Positions 18,093 through 28,468 of a stretch of 64,000 nucleotides of DNA are shown one piece after another. Made by a program: the position numbers and the translations under genes. The DNA comes from Ustilago trichophora (taxonomy: Eukaryota; Basidiomycota; Ustilaginomycetes; Ustilaginales; Ustilaginaceae). The DNA is taken from NCBI GenBank assembly GCA_900323505.1, contig OOIN01000005.1:1054001-1118000 (forward strand), read 5' to 3'. The notes under the pieces were generated by a model. The model was given only the letters and a program-made list of their open reading frames with translations. It did not search any database and was not told where the DNA came from. Position 1 is the first letter of the stretch. Each line of letters opens with the position of its first letter.

Positions 18093-19817
18093 ATGGCAAC
18101 GCCACTAAACATAGAAGCCTACACCCAGGCGGTGGAGGCACTCAAACGGCAAGAATCTAGCATCCGATACGATCATGCCGCGCTCTCCAACATGACTTCA
18201 GACGAAGCAAGGGCGAACACGATTTTCACCCGGCTGCGCGATGCCGAGGTGCAATCTCGATGGGAGAAGGAAGGAGATCTGGACAATTTTGCAGGAATGG
18301 ACTTCTACGGTGCCCGAGAGAACGGGTTGGGACATCACGAACCGACGCATATTTGGAACGCTGTTCATCGTATGCCCAAGGGTGCACTGCTGCACTGTCA
18401 CTTTGATGGTACGGTGGATACGAGGTTCTTGTTGGAGCATGCCAGGGATACTCCGGGGATGGCGATGAAGAGTGACTTGCCGCTATCGAATGCGGAGGCA
18501 CTGTGGAAGGCTACGGTAGAGTTTTTGGTGTTGCCGGAGGGTGAGGCTCGGGCAAACGAGAGTATTTATTCTGAAGACTACGTGCCGGGATCGTGGGTCA
18601 GCTTCAAGGTTGCTCGGGAGACCTTCCCTTATCCGCACGCTTACTTGTCCGAACAGCACGAGAAGGCCGAATCTGGGCTGCCAAAGTACCTCCCACCCGC
18701 AAGGGCGGCAAACGGAACTCACCTCTCCACAGCAACCAACGGCGCTAGTTCCGACAAGGGTCTCGCCTTTGATGCCTATGCCCACGCTCTCATGACCCTC
18801 ACCCCGCACCAAGCCGCCCCAGCCATCACCAACAGCAAGCAAGCCTGGGCCAAGTTCCAATCCACTTTTGGCGTCATCGCAGGCCTCATCGGATACGAGC
18901 CTACCCTCAAAGCCTACACCAAGGAGCTCCTCCGTTCGCACGCCCGAGATGGAATCTCGTACACCGAAACACGCATCAACTTCCTCACCGAATTCATGGT
19001 TCGTCAAGATGGCACTCCCAACCTGAACCACGAAGAGTGGGTTCGCATCTTTGTCGAAGCTGTTAACGAGGTCAAAGCTGAGATCACCGATGGCAGCTTT
19101 ATCGATGCCAAAATCATCTATACCACCGTTCGATTCGTTGACAACGAAAAACTTCGATGGTACCTCGAGGACTGTATTGCACTCAAGAAAAAGTTTCCAG
19201 AATGGATTGTTGGATTCGATCTTGTTGGACACGAAGATCCTCTTTTGCCTCTCAAGGTCTACATTCCTGAATTGCTCCGTTTCAAACAACGCTGCGTTGA
19301 AGAAAACCTCGAGATCCCGTTCGTCTTTCACGCAGGAGAAACGCTCGATGATGGAGGCGATGCGGATATGAATCTGTACGATGCACTTGTGCTGGACACG
19401 AAGCGCATTGGTCATGGCGTATCTCTGGCTCGTCACCCAACACTGACAGATATGGTCAAAGAGAGAGATATCTGCGTGGAAATCTGCCCCATCTCGAATC
19501 AGATTTTGGGCTATACAGCTTCGATTTGCTCCCATCCGAGCTTGCTAGCTCTGCTGCACAGGAATGTGCCCGTGGCACTGTCGTCGGATGACCCGAGTAT
19601 CTTTGAAAATTTCGGTCTGTCATACGATTTCTACCAGCTGGTCATCAGCGCCAAATCGACAACGTTGATTTCGCTCGCTGCCCTGGCGAGAAGGTCGCTC
19701 AAGTATGCTTTGGTCGGGGAGGAGATGAAGAAGGTCATGTTGCAAGACTTTGACAGAAGGTGGAACGACTACATTGCTTGGTTCTTGAAAGAGTATGGAC
19801 ATGTGGCCAAACAGTAA
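18093..19817 (+). CDS. adenosine deaminase-related protein (ADGF/CECR1 type)
   Basis: This is a 574-residue intronless protein of the adenosine/AMP deaminase superfamily. Metal-binding and catalytic motifs appear in order: HCHFDG (His101, His103), FHAGET (His413 and the catalytic-type Glu416), RIGHG (His441) and SSDDP (Asp499/Asp500). The ADGF group converts adenosine to inosine and ammonia. Animal members are secreted growth regulators, whereas this protein has no signal peptide and is probably cytosolic. The second residue of the first motif is Cys where classical adenosine deaminase has Ala. The long region between the HxH motif and the barrel core (about 110-260) includes a Ser/Thr/Ala-rich loop near 195-225. 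It could act on another purine, such as N6-methyl-AMP or adenine; the sequence alone does not decide. It converges with the sulfotransferase-like gene 220 bases downstream. Confidence 0.87.
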   Translation: MATPLNIEAYTQAVEALKRQESSIRYDHAALSNMTSDEARANTIFTRLRDAEVQSRWEKEGDLDNFAGMDFYGARENGLGHHEPTHIWNAVHRMPKGALLHCHFDGTVDTRFLLEHARDTPGMAMKSDLPLSNAEALWKATVEFLVLPEGEARANESIYSEDYVPGSWVSFKVARETFPYPHAYLSEQHEKAESGLPKYLPPARAANGTHLSTATNGASSDKGLAFDAYAHALMTLTPHQAAPAITNSKQAWAKFQSTFGVIAGLIGYEPTLKAYTKELLRSHARDGISYTETRINFLTEFMVRQDGTPNLNHEEWVRIFVEAVNEVKAEITDGSFIDAKIIYTTVRFVDNEKLRWYLEDCIALKKKFPEWIVGFDLVGHEDPLLPLKVYIPELLRFKQRCVEENLEIPFVFHAGETLDDGGDADMNLYDALVLDTKRIGHGVSLARHPTLTDMVKERDICVEICPISNQILGYTASICSHPSLLALLHRNVPVALSSDDPSIFENFGLSYDFYQLVISAKSTTLISLAALARRSLKYALVGEEMKKVMLQDFDRRWNDYIAWFLKEYGHVAKQ

Positions 19818-20037
19818 TGCTTTGTTATGTTAACTTTTTTTATCGCTTCATCTCTACCTCATACGCTCATAAACTTAACACCATCAGACTGATTGCAACA
19901 TCGCCCGGGACCACGCTGAAAGATGACTTGAACGATGCACTAGTGCAAGATTTCGGGTGTGTATTTTGATTGTACAAGCAGCGTAGCTGGTTCCTCTCTA
20001 AGTTTTGGTCTACAGTTCAAGACGTCTGGGGGATGGG

Positions 20038-21018
20038 TCAGGGCGCACGAATGGTAGCCTTGGACAAGAGATACTGGTAATGGGGTTCGCAAGCATCGAC
20101 GGCGCTCTGCAAGTGTTCTGCGACCTTGGGCTTCGGCTTGTCGCCCTGCTTCTTTGCGGCGGGGGCTTCCTTCTTGAATCCGGTCGAGTTTTCGGCTGCG
20201 TTGTGATAGCCGCCCCACTTGGCCCATTCGTCGACGGGGCCCGAATCCCAGCTGAGCATTTCGGGGGAGAAGGGGATGCCCATTGCCTCACAGTAGCTCT
20301 TGATGGCATGATCTGGGTGGGCGAGGAGCGTAGAAGCGTCGAGAAGAGGAGGGGGCTGGGGCTGCTGAACGGCGTGCTCGTCGCCGGACTCGGTGTTGAA
20401 GGTAGAGTCGGGGTTGGAAATCCAGTCGTAGAGAATCTTGAGTTCGACGTAGCCGGCATCGGCCTGATCCCAGAACTCCCAACCGGAGGCTCCTTCTTGG
20501 ACGCACTTCCAGTAACTGGGGATGGACTTTTCGGGCGTGCGGATAAGGAACGAGTGTCTGAACCTCTTCAGGATGGAAGTAGGAACGGTAGTTGGGTTCT
20601 CGATAACGGGAGCGTTGATGTCAAAGGGCTTTGATGACGAGGCATCGGCAGGGGCGGGGAAGACCTTGGACTCGGGGTGGAGTTGATGAAGCAGACCGGC
20701 GGGGAAAAGACACTGACCCATATCTTTGAGGAAGACGTACTTGGGAGGCCAGGACTTGTTTTTGGAGATGTCGTCCTTGGTAGGGTTAAGCACCTTTTCG
20801 AGGACCTCGGTGACGGTGAGGTTATAGTTGCCGGATGCTTTGGCGTGCTCGTCAGAGAATCGACGGCAAGGGCGGTCCTTGCCAAGGTAAAAAGGGTCTC
20901 CGATGGGCTCATGGAAGACAACGGTGTCGGGGCGCTGCATGAGCGAGCGCTCAAAGGCGGTGGAGCAAGAGCGCGGGTGCACCCAGATGACAATGGGCAG
21001 AGGTTGTTCGGACGACAT
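20038..21018 (-). CDS. P-loop sulfotransferase-like protein
   Basis: This is a 326-residue intronless protein. The N-terminal IWVHPRSCSTAFERSL (residues 11-26) is the 5'-phosphosulfate-binding loop of the sulfotransferase fold, where PRSxST binds the sulfate donor PAPS. FHEP and a later RHSFLIRTPEKSIPSYWK block match the 3'-phosphate-binding strand and helix (Arg and Ser contacts). The C-terminal region is hydrophilic and Lys/Pro-rich. There is no signal peptide or membrane segment. Fungal proteins of this type are often called sulfotransferase family or 'branched-chain aminotransferase-like' P-loop proteins and their substrates are not known. Transfer of sulfate from PAPS to a small molecule is inferred from the fold motif. 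The start at 21018 is the only ATG before the motif and has a short leader. Confidence 0.8.
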   Translation of the reverse strand: MSSEQPLPIVIWVHPRSCSTAFERSLMQRPDTVVFHEPIGDPFYLGKDRPCRRFSDEHAKASGNYNLTVTEVLEKVLNPTKDDISKNKSWPPKYVFLKDMGQCLFPAGLLHQLHPESKVFPAPADASSSKPFDINAPVIENPTTVPTSILKRFRHSFLIRTPEKSIPSYWKCVQEGASGWEFWDQADAGYVELKILYDWISNPDSTFNTESGDEHAVQQPQPPPLLDASTLLAHPDHAIKSYCEAMGIPFSPEMLSWDSGPVDEWAKWGGYHNAAENSTGFKKEAPAAKKQGDKPKPKVAEHLQSAVDACEPHYQYLLSKATIRAP

Positions 21019-23442
21019 TTTGACGGAAGGTGCCTAGCTAGATGGTGGTCAGAAGGAGGATCGCAATCGAGTATCTTTTTCCACTGAATGTTTCAACTGG
21101 ATAGCTTCAGTTCGCCGCAGTTGTTCTTTGGATCAAACCCGGCGAGCGTTCCGGTTGGATATACTGTATACTGTACAGTGAGCTGTGACAGAGGTGATAC
21201 TGCAGAAAAGCTTGTCAGGATCAGGATCAGCAGGAAGAAGCGAGGTGCAGCTGCGAGGCACATGGTCCGTGTGTCTTTATCTGACAGCATCTATTTGCAC
21301 TCGACTGCAGCTCAACTGCCCGTGCACCTTTTAGACCCTTTCTCCTTGCTCTTTGCGCCCACACATCCATCGGTTCCGTCCCAACGTTTTCATCTCACAA
21401 GCACATGGGCTGTGAGAAGCGGGAACTGTGCTGAATATCAACAAACAGAGCAGATGACGTTTGATCTGTTTGCACAAAGTTTTGAGTGGTCTTCGCTGAA
21501 AGGGCGAGGACGAGGTGGAAACCATGCACAGGGATCGATGGCTGCTGCGGTCTGCAGTGCGGAAAAACGGGCGGCTCATCTCGCAATTCCGTCCCTGAAT
21601 CGTGCAAGATTGCTTTGGAAGGGAATTTCAGGCTCGCTCCCATACAGTGCCACGTTTGTACATCCTCCTTTTGGCACAGTGTATTATGGTTGTCCTCACC
21701 CTGCACTATAGCATTGCCAATGGTGCTGCTGTCATTGGTACGAGAAACCAAACAAAGGCGGGGGAGAGGAGGCAAGTCGCTGTGCTGTGCTGTGCTGTGC
21801 TGTGCTGTGCTGTGCTGTGTGGATTGGAACAAGCGCCAAGCCGCTCTGTTGTTCCCGCTTGCGGACAATCAAAACTCTATGCAGCGTGATTCACGAATGC
21901 TTCTGTGACGCTGCAGCCTTCCATTTCATTTCATTTTCTCGCCCGATCAGGTTCGTCCTGTTTGGAACATCTCGATTGTATCGAGTCGATCGGATGTTGC
22001 TGTACTCATCGGGCAGAGAGCGAATTTGCTGGCAAGCAGAGAAAGCGACGCAACATGGTTCCGCAACGAGGCAGTGCTCTCCTCTCTACCCTTTCGCGCT
22101 TTGAAAAGATTTCGGGGGTGAATTCGCATGGTTGGCTCTTGCACTGGACCTCAACAGTCAGCAAGCCAACCATTTCGTATGCGAAAGAGCGACGAACTTC
22201 TTCGTGATCTTGTTACGATACCAAGCTTGGGAGAAGAACAGTTGGAGCCAAAAGAGCAAGACCAGCTTGCCAAAACGCGACTTTTCGGTAAAAGCCCCTG
22301 TCTTGCCTTTCCAGAGAAGGATAGGAGGCGCCAAGAGCGACTCATCACCTATGTCACGTCGTTTCAAGCCGGGATCTTCAGGACCTATTCTACTCTGGAG
22401 AACGATAACAGACAGCAGACACAAGGTGCAAAGGCCCACGAGCGCGTAGTGTTCTAGAGCCTGTCGTTGCGCCTTGACCCCAGAACGGTTGCGGAGAAGG
22501 TGAGCAAAGGTTGTGAGTAAAGTTTTGAGACCGTTTCCAGCCCCGCTCTGGTTGGGATGCAGCCGACGCGAAAGGGCGTTTGAGCAAATTGACTTGCTTT
22601 CCGACAAGTTGAGTGACTGGGACGGAGGAGAATCAACGACGTCCAGACCGAGCGACATGCAGACACAGAGCGTTGCACAGCTTGCTCAGACACTCACACA
22701 GACAACTGTACTGTACTGAATTTCAGTTGGATCCTCGTGTCGGCTCATGCTCGGAGTGCGGCAATTCCTAAGGCTGCAGCAAGGCGGTGTTGCAGTACTG
22801 TATCGGACACAGAAAGGGAAGATAAAGAGAAAAACAGCATGCACGGCCAACTTGAACAGCTTCACACGCGGGGTTTCGCATGGATACTAGAAGGCCAAAT
22901 TTCGTCTGTGCTCTCCTGCCTCTTAGAAGTTCCTTTGTTACCTTCGAGGTCATCCAACTCGCACCATCACCACTCTCACTCTCCACCAACACCACCTACC
23001 CTCTCTTCATCACATTTGTATCGCCTAGAAACCATCGACCATCGCACTGTGTGCTGAACCCTAACTCACCCACGATTTATACTTCTTGGCATCCCCAAAC
23101 CCATCTTGTGCGACATTTCATTTCCACACTGCTCGGCATCTTCTTTCCGTAGACCTGATTTCTGGAACCCTCTCGTAGCCACCGCAATCATCGCATCGAC
23201 GTTGACTTCTTCTCAAGCCAGATCATTCAACGACCCCTGAACACCATCATCATCACCTTCTTACCTATCGGACTCGCTGGTCGAGCCTGCTGCCCCTCAT
23301 AGCCCACATTATCTGCAGCCTTGTTTCAGTAGCTTCGTCTTTTGACGCATATTCAGCCCGCCAATAAAGCATCGTGCAACAGATACAAGTCGACCTTCTT
23401 CCTCGGCGCCCCCGCAGAGCCTTGGCGCTCTAGCTTCTCACA
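21019..23442. other. intergenic region (2.4 kb) with a pentanucleotide repeat
   Basis: No known gene is visible. A (GTGCT)n tract occupies 21781-21819. A minus-strand ATG frame at 22158-22658 (166 residues, one hydrophobic stretch HYALVGLCTLCLLSVIVL, host-like codons) is open but has no family resemblance; I do not call it a gene. The last 500 bases before 23443 are C/A/T-rich and free of long frames, which fits a long leader and promoter for the Mg transporter gene. Confidence 0.45.
21781..21819. repeat. (GTGCT)n microsatellite
   Basis: About eight tandem copies of a five-base unit, seen directly. It lies in non-coding DNA. Confidence 0.9.
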
Positions 23443-25425
23443 ATGTCTTCCACGGTCGCCACAATAACACAGACCGCCACTGCGGCACCCACTTCCTCCA
23501 TAGATGCCGCAGATGCCGCCAAAGCCTCCGCATCGTCGGCAGTGCACTCTCTGTCCAAAGCAATCGCTTCGGCATCTGCAGCACTCACATCCGAAAGCGC
23601 CATTGCAGCAGGCAACGAGGCCAACCCGCCAGCATTCAAATACGTCGGCCTTGCGCTCGCAGTCGGTTCGGGTGTCCTTATCGGCTCTTCCTTTGTCTTC
23701 AAGAAGAAAGGTTTGCTTGCAGCTCAGAAGAAATACGAAACTGCAGCCGGAGAAGGTCATGCCTACCTCAAGTCTCCCATGTGGTGGACGGGTATGATTG
23801 TCATGGTCTTTGGAGAGATTTTCAACTTTGTAGCATACGCCTTCGCAGATGCTGTGCTCGTAACACCGCTGGGCGCGCTCTCGGTCGTCATTTGCGCAGT
23901 TCTCTCCTCGATCTTCCTCAAGGAAAAGCTGACCCTCTTTGGCAAGGTTGGATGCTTCCTCTGTATTGTCGGATCCGTCATTATCGCCCTCAACGCGCCT
24001 ACATCCCACGTCGGCGGCAAGATCACCGAGTTTCAGAAGCTCTTCCTTGCACCCGGTTTCCTGACATGGGCGGGTGTTTGCATCGTCGCTTCCTTGGTGC
24101 TCGTCTTTGTCTTTGCGCCCAAGTATGGCAAGAAGCACATGATGATCTACATCACCGTCTGCAGTCTCATCGGTGGCCTCAGTGTCAGTGTCACTTCCGG
24201 TCTCGGATCCGCTATTCTGCTCTCCATCCGTGGACAAAATCAGTTCAAGCACTGGTTCATCTACTTCCTCCTCGGATTTGTCGTTGTCACGCTGCTCGTC
24301 GAAATCAATTACCTCAATAAGGCGCTCGAGCTGTTCAATACCGCCACAGTAACACCGACGTACTACGTCATCTTCACCGGTGCAACGCTCATCACATCCA
24401 TCATCCTACAGCAGGGTCTCAACGCATCTGTCATCGACATCATCACACTGGTTATGGGCTTCCTTGTCATTTGTGCAGGTATCGTCCTGTTGCAGTTGAG
24501 CAAGATCGACCCGGATGAGCTGCAGGACAAGCCTGGTCTGGACCGCGACACCACGCTGCTCATCCGTGCCAGTCACTCCGTCATCTCCCATGGCGGCGAA
24601 AAGGCCGAATCTTCGGCTTATGAAGATCCTGGTGTGGATACAGTGCGGGGAGGTATGGGCATTGTCGGTTCTATGATCCGTGCACGCAGCTCGCGTCGTC
24701 TCAGTTCAGCCGGCTCATGGAGGCATCACAGTGCTGCTGACGAGTACACCTTGCGCAGTCGTAACAACCTTCCACTCACCACACACGGTGCCGGCAACAT
24801 CGAAAGGTACCAGCTCCAAGATGCACCGCTATCGCCACGCACAATGCACCGCGACAGCTCCGCACTCACAGTGCCAGGCACCCCCACTCGCAGGGAGACG
24901 ACCATCTCGTTCGAACCCGGCGCGGACTCTCCCCACGGCCATCACGCAGTCGAAGCACCCACTATCACCCAGTTTGGCGCGCTCAACAACAATAACAATA
25001 CGCTGCACTCGATCAAGGAGTCGTCCAACGGCAGCGGTCGCAGTGCCGAAGCTTCTGGCTCTAACAATGCCGAATCCCAGCGTTTAGCCATGTATGTCGA
25101 CCCGTACGCACCTCGAGCCCATTCTCCGCTGTCTCCAACGATGCCCCGCTCTGAAGGCGCACCAGACATTCGCAACATGTGGGACCAACCAGATATGAGC
25201 TACACATCCTCACCCGATGCTTCCCCAGCGTCCGAGGAGGACGGGTACTCGATCCGTGCCGTAGCCTCCTCCGCAGATGCCGATCAGAGAGGTAGCACCC
25301 GAAGCAAGGCAAAGGAGTATCCTAAGATCAAGCCCCGCTCTGCGTCCAAGTCGCTCGCTGCCAAGGGAAGCAGCGATGAGGATGAGGCCGAGGAATTGCT
25401 CAGTCCCAGGTTGGGGTATAGGTAG
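23443..25425 (+). CDS. NIPA-type magnesium transporter
   Basis: This is a 660-residue intronless membrane protein. After an Ala/Ser-rich N-terminus (1-60), the NIPA (DUF803) domain starts at FKYVGLALAVGSGVLIGSSF (65-84) and runs to about 350 with roughly nine membrane segments. Diagnostic pieces are FKKKGL, YLKSPMWWTGM, GEIFNFVAYAFADAVLVTPLG, LSSIFLKEKL and LNKALELFNTATVTPTYYV, all characteristic of the family. Human NIPA1-4 and plant ENOR3L proteins carry Mg2+ at the plasma membrane and endosomes. The C-terminal 310 residues are cytosolic, polar and Ser/Pro-rich, with clusters suited to phosphorylation; such tails are usual in fungal members. Magnesium as substrate is inferred from the family. 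The long C/T-rich leader upstream may matter for expression. Confidence 0.93.
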   Translation: MSSTVATITQTATAAPTSSIDAADAAKASASSAVHSLSKAIASASAALTSESAIAAGNEANPPAFKYVGLALAVGSGVLIGSSFVFKKKGLLAAQKKYETAAGEGHAYLKSPMWWTGMIVMVFGEIFNFVAYAFADAVLVTPLGALSVVICAVLSSIFLKEKLTLFGKVGCFLCIVGSVIIALNAPTSHVGGKITEFQKLFLAPGFLTWAGVCIVASLVLVFVFAPKYGKKHMMIYITVCSLIGGLSVSVTSGLGSAILLSIRGQNQFKHWFIYFLLGFVVVTLLVEINYLNKALELFNTATVTPTYYVIFTGATLITSIILQQGLNASVIDIITLVMGFLVICAGIVLLQLSKIDPDELQDKPGLDRDTTLLIRASHSVISHGGEKAESSAYEDPGVDTVRGGMGIVGSMIRARSSRRLSSAGSWRHHSAADEYTLRSRNNLPLTTHGAGNIERYQLQDAPLSPRTMHRDSSALTVPGTPTRRETTISFEPGADSPHGHHAVEAPTITQFGALNNNNNTLHSIKESSNGSGRSAEASGSNNAESQRLAMYVDPYAPRAHSPLSPTMPRSEGAPDIRNMWDQPDMSYTSSPDASPASEEDGYSIRAVASSADADQRGSTRSKAKEYPKIKPRSASKSLAAKGSSDEDEAEELLSPRLGYR

Positions 25426-26073
25426 AGAATGATGGCTCTCTTTATGACTTTTTCATGCTTTTGTTTAGACTTTTGTTTTTTGGCCTTCTTCAATGGACAA
25501 TCTTGCACATACCTATGGCCACCGAGAGATGAAAGTCTGCGAATTCATGTGATGAGCAGTGTTCTGGGTCAAGGTGAAATGCTTAAAGTAAAGAGAAAGA
25601 AGGTGAGTTGATCGGGGTGAGCAGATAGCCGGAAAAGCAACAGAGCGCGGGCGGGCGCAAAAAGGTCGGAAGCTGGAAAAACATGTATGATTTCATGATA
25701 CAGATGAGCAGAGTTGAGCAGCTGAGCGTCTCGCTTTCGTGTTTGTCTTGGCTTTCTTTTAGGCGGAATGCAGCTGACGATCACCTACCAAGACCCTGAA
25801 ATTGGAATGAAATCCAGACGAGAGATTCAGTTCCGGCTTTGGATTACCTGAACCGTTCCCGAACAGAAGAAGAAAGCTCTAGACCTCCACTGTGCACACT
25901 CCATCATTCTTTTTCACTCGTATCCACTACATATATCTCTCGTCAATTGTCTACCTAATCTACCAATCAACGGACTCAATATTTGTCAAGGGTCACGATG
26001 CTCGGTCGTTGAGAGTGTCACGCAGAAACTTGTATAAGCTCTTTTACTGGACTCACGTAGAGAGCGCATCGGG
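25426..26073. promoter_or_regulatory. intergenic, upstream of HEM25
   Basis: The 648 bases hold the transporter 3' end and the HEM25 promoter. No gene or repeat was seen. Confidence 0.35.
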
Positions 26074-27240
26074 ATGGCAGCAACAACTTCAAGTGATGGC
26101 GCTCTGACGGCGGTGCCTATCGCATCGAGCAGCATCATTAAGGTCACCTCGCCATCGCCGTCGAAGCCAGCCTCGATCCCATCTTACGCAACATTAGCAT
26201 TCGGCGCATTATCCGGTTTCGCATCCTGTGTCCTACTCCAACCTTTCGACCTGCTCAAAACCCGCCTTCAACAGCTCGACCACTCACCATCGACCGCTAC
26301 CCCACAAGCGCAGTATCAATCTCGAACGCAGAAACTCGTCGCAATCACACGGCATATCATAAACACCCAAGGCTATCAAGGCTTGTGGCGCGGTACCACC
26401 CCAACAGTAATCCGCAATGTTCCTGGAGTAGCGTTGTATTTTTACTCGGTCTCGCATTTGCGCGGGATCGCTAGTCAGCGGCAAATCCCATTCCTCTCTG
26501 TCAAGGTCAATTCGGTAGATTCTAGCGCTGGTTCTTCGACTCTCGCAAAACTCTCGACTACGGGAAATTTACTAACGGGAGCAGTGGCGAGAGTTAGTGT
26601 CGGATTCATTCTATCCCCGGTAACGGTGGTAAAAGCTAGATTCGAGAGTAGCAACTTTTCCGCCACAACCGAGCGAACTCTTTTATCTTCAATGAGAGAA
26701 ATTCGTGCCCAATCAGGGTTTAAAGGATTCTTCCAAGGTTTTACGGCAACCGCATTGCGCGATGCACCGTATGCCGGTTTGTACTTGGCTCTGTACGAAG
26801 GGTGTAAGACCAATCTGTCTTCCATATCGCAGGGGTTGGGGACGGGTAATTGGATGGTTGTCAGCGGTAGTGGATTGTTAGCTGGAACATTGGCAACGGT
26901 GATAACCCATCCGTTTGATATCATCAAGACGAGGATGCAGACTACCCCACCCGAAGTTTTAGACCAGATCGCACAGGTACATAATCCTCGACCGGCTTCA
27001 ATAGGAAAGAATGTGTTGCAGAAACCCTCGGTGTGGGGGATGACCAAGCATCTCTGGGCAACTAGCGGGCCAAGGGCGTTGTTAGACGGGTTGGGGTTGA
27101 GATGTGCTCGAAAGGCAGCTAGTTCGGCGATTGGTTGGAGCATCTTTGAGGGTGGGAGAAGTTGGTATACCGAACGAGAGGCTAAGCGGGCACACTCTAC
27201 GGCGACACAGACGAGAATGCTCGATCATAAGCAGGTGTAA
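26074..27240 (+). CDS. HEM25: mitochondrial glycine carrier Hem25 (SLC25A38)
   Basis: This is a 388-residue intronless mitochondrial carrier with three repeats, each starting with the carrier signature: QPFDLLKTR (56-64), SPVTVVKAR in the second repeat and HPFDIIKTR in the third. The second has the PVTVVK form typical of SLC25A38 rather than the usual PxDxxK. YQGLWRGT, GFKGFFQGF and LRDAPYAGLYLALYE also match Hem25 orthologues. Hem25 sits in the inner mitochondrial membrane and brings in glycine for 5-aminolevulinate synthesis, the first step of haem production; yeast work has also linked it to isopentenyl pyrophosphate import. The N-terminal 35 residues are a polar extension. A 30-residue insertion between the third signature and the last helix is Pro/Gln-rich. 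The length is a little above yeast (301) and human (304) because of these insertions. Confidence 0.9.
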   Translation: MAATTSSDGALTAVPIASSSIIKVTSPSPSKPASIPSYATLAFGALSGFASCVLLQPFDLLKTRLQQLDHSPSTATPQAQYQSRTQKLVAITRHIINTQGYQGLWRGTTPTVIRNVPGVALYFYSVSHLRGIASQRQIPFLSVKVNSVDSSAGSSTLAKLSTTGNLLTGAVARVSVGFILSPVTVVKARFESSNFSATTERTLLSSMREIRAQSGFKGFFQGFTATALRDAPYAGLYLALYEGCKTNLSSISQGLGTGNWMVVSGSGLLAGTLATVITHPFDIIKTRMQTTPPEVLDQIAQVHNPRPASIGKNVLQKPSVWGMTKHLWATSGPRALLDGLGLRCARKAASSAIGWSIFEGGRSWYTEREAKRAHSTATQTRMLDHKQV

Positions 27241-27451
27241 GAAGAAGCAAGACAAACAAACATGTACACTACAAGATGGAGATCCATCAGAATACTCCAC
27301 TCCACTTTTACACACTCCGAGAGGGTCATAGAGGCTGGCTGTTGTGCGTGTGAATTGAAGGTGCTAGGTTTGAAGTCAAGATTGGGATTGAGGGTGCGAA
27401 TCTAGAAACTAATACAAAGAGCAAAAAGTGGGTGTGGATGTGGAGTTACTC

Positions 27452-28468
27452 TTAAGGAGTGAAGACAAGCGAGAAGCCCTTACCCTTTGCACCTTCCTTA
27501 ACCTCGACAGTGACCACCGCAGCCTCCTGGTCGACCGTTGCAGTGACATGATCCTTTGCATCGCCCTCTACAGCCACGTTGAGAGTGGGGTAGAGTCTCT
27601 GGTTGTCAAACTTGAGCTTAAACGTCTCTGGACCGTTGGCATGGTACCAGACGGACCATCTCTTTTCACCGCTTGTCGCCTCGGTACCGTCACCATCCTC
27701 GTACTCAGAGTAGATGAGCGTGCTGACAGCTGCCGATTTCTCGCCCTCCTCCTGGGCGGCATCGTAGGGGAGGTGACCTGCAGAGTAGTAAATGTCTCGG
27801 ACGCGACCTACGCACATGGGGGTTTCGGTGGCGACCATGGAAACGACGGATGTAGGTAGGGAACCATTGAGGTGGATCTTGACGACATACTCGAGCTTGG
27901 TGTCGTTGCCCTGTTTGACGAGGTCCCATGCAGATACTTCGAGTGTGGCACGGGTGCGTGATTTCGAGTAGGATCCTGCTTCATCGACATACTGATCCGC
28001 ATCGACAGAGGTCTGGATCACCGTGATGCGTTCTCCATTGTTGTGGACGGTGTTTTCCTGGACACCGACAATGTCTCTGGCCCACACAAAGTAAGAAGGA
28101 GATTTGAGATAGGTGTAGAACAAGAACTGCTGAGGGCCGTATCGCTCGAGCTGAGCAGCGGCATCGAATCGAGGATCCCACTTCTTACGCATCCCGGGCT
28201 GCTGGATCACAGCAAGAACCTGCGAAGGGGTGGCATTCTCAACAATGGTAACACCTTTTACGATGGGGACATCGTAGGCGTTATCGGGGTTGGTCTTTTT
28301 GAAAAGCTTGACGTCTTCGCGCTCGCCAGCGTCTTCCCACTCGGATTCTTTCGAAGGGTCGTTCTGCTCGGCAAACTGCGCTTTGGCCTTTTCGAGCGCA
28401 GCGGCGTACTCGGATGGGATGGGGAGGTAGCTATCCTGGCGTTGGGGGCTAGGCAGGTCGAGCGTCAT
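27452..28468 (-). CDS. START-domain lipid-binding protein
   Basis: I place the start at the ATG at 28468, giving 338 residues. The frame runs 35 codons further upstream but that part is Pro/Phe-rich and reads like leader sequence. From about residue 45 to 225 the protein follows the START/Bet v 1 fold: KGVTIVENATPSQVLAVIQ, RKKWDPRFD, an LKSPSYFVWARDIV strand and a THLNG-like KIHLNGSLPTSVVSMV segment forming the long C-terminal helix region. START domains hold a single lipid (sterol, phospholipid or ceramide) in a deep pocket. The ligand cannot be predicted here. The C-terminal 90 residues form a second beta-rich part ending in KGKGFSLVF. There is no signal peptide, membrane segment or PH/FFAT motif, so it is probably a soluble cytosolic lipid carrier. 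Confidence 0.85.
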   Translation of the reverse strand: MTLDLPSPQRQDSYLPIPSEYAAALEKAKAQFAEQNDPSKESEWEDAGEREDVKLFKKTNPDNAYDVPIVKGVTIVENATPSQVLAVIQQPGMRKKWDPRFDAAAQLERYGPQQFLFYTYLKSPSYFVWARDIVGVQENTVHNNGERITVIQTSVDADQYVDEAGSYSKSRTRATLEVSAWDLVKQGNDTKLEYVVKIHLNGSLPTSVVSMVATETPMCVGRVRDIYYSAGHLPYDAAQEEGEKSAAVSTLIYSEYEDGDGTEATSGEKRWSVWYHANGPETFKLKFDNQRLYPTLNVAVEGDAKDHVTATVDQEAAVVTVEVKEGAKGKGFSLVFTP

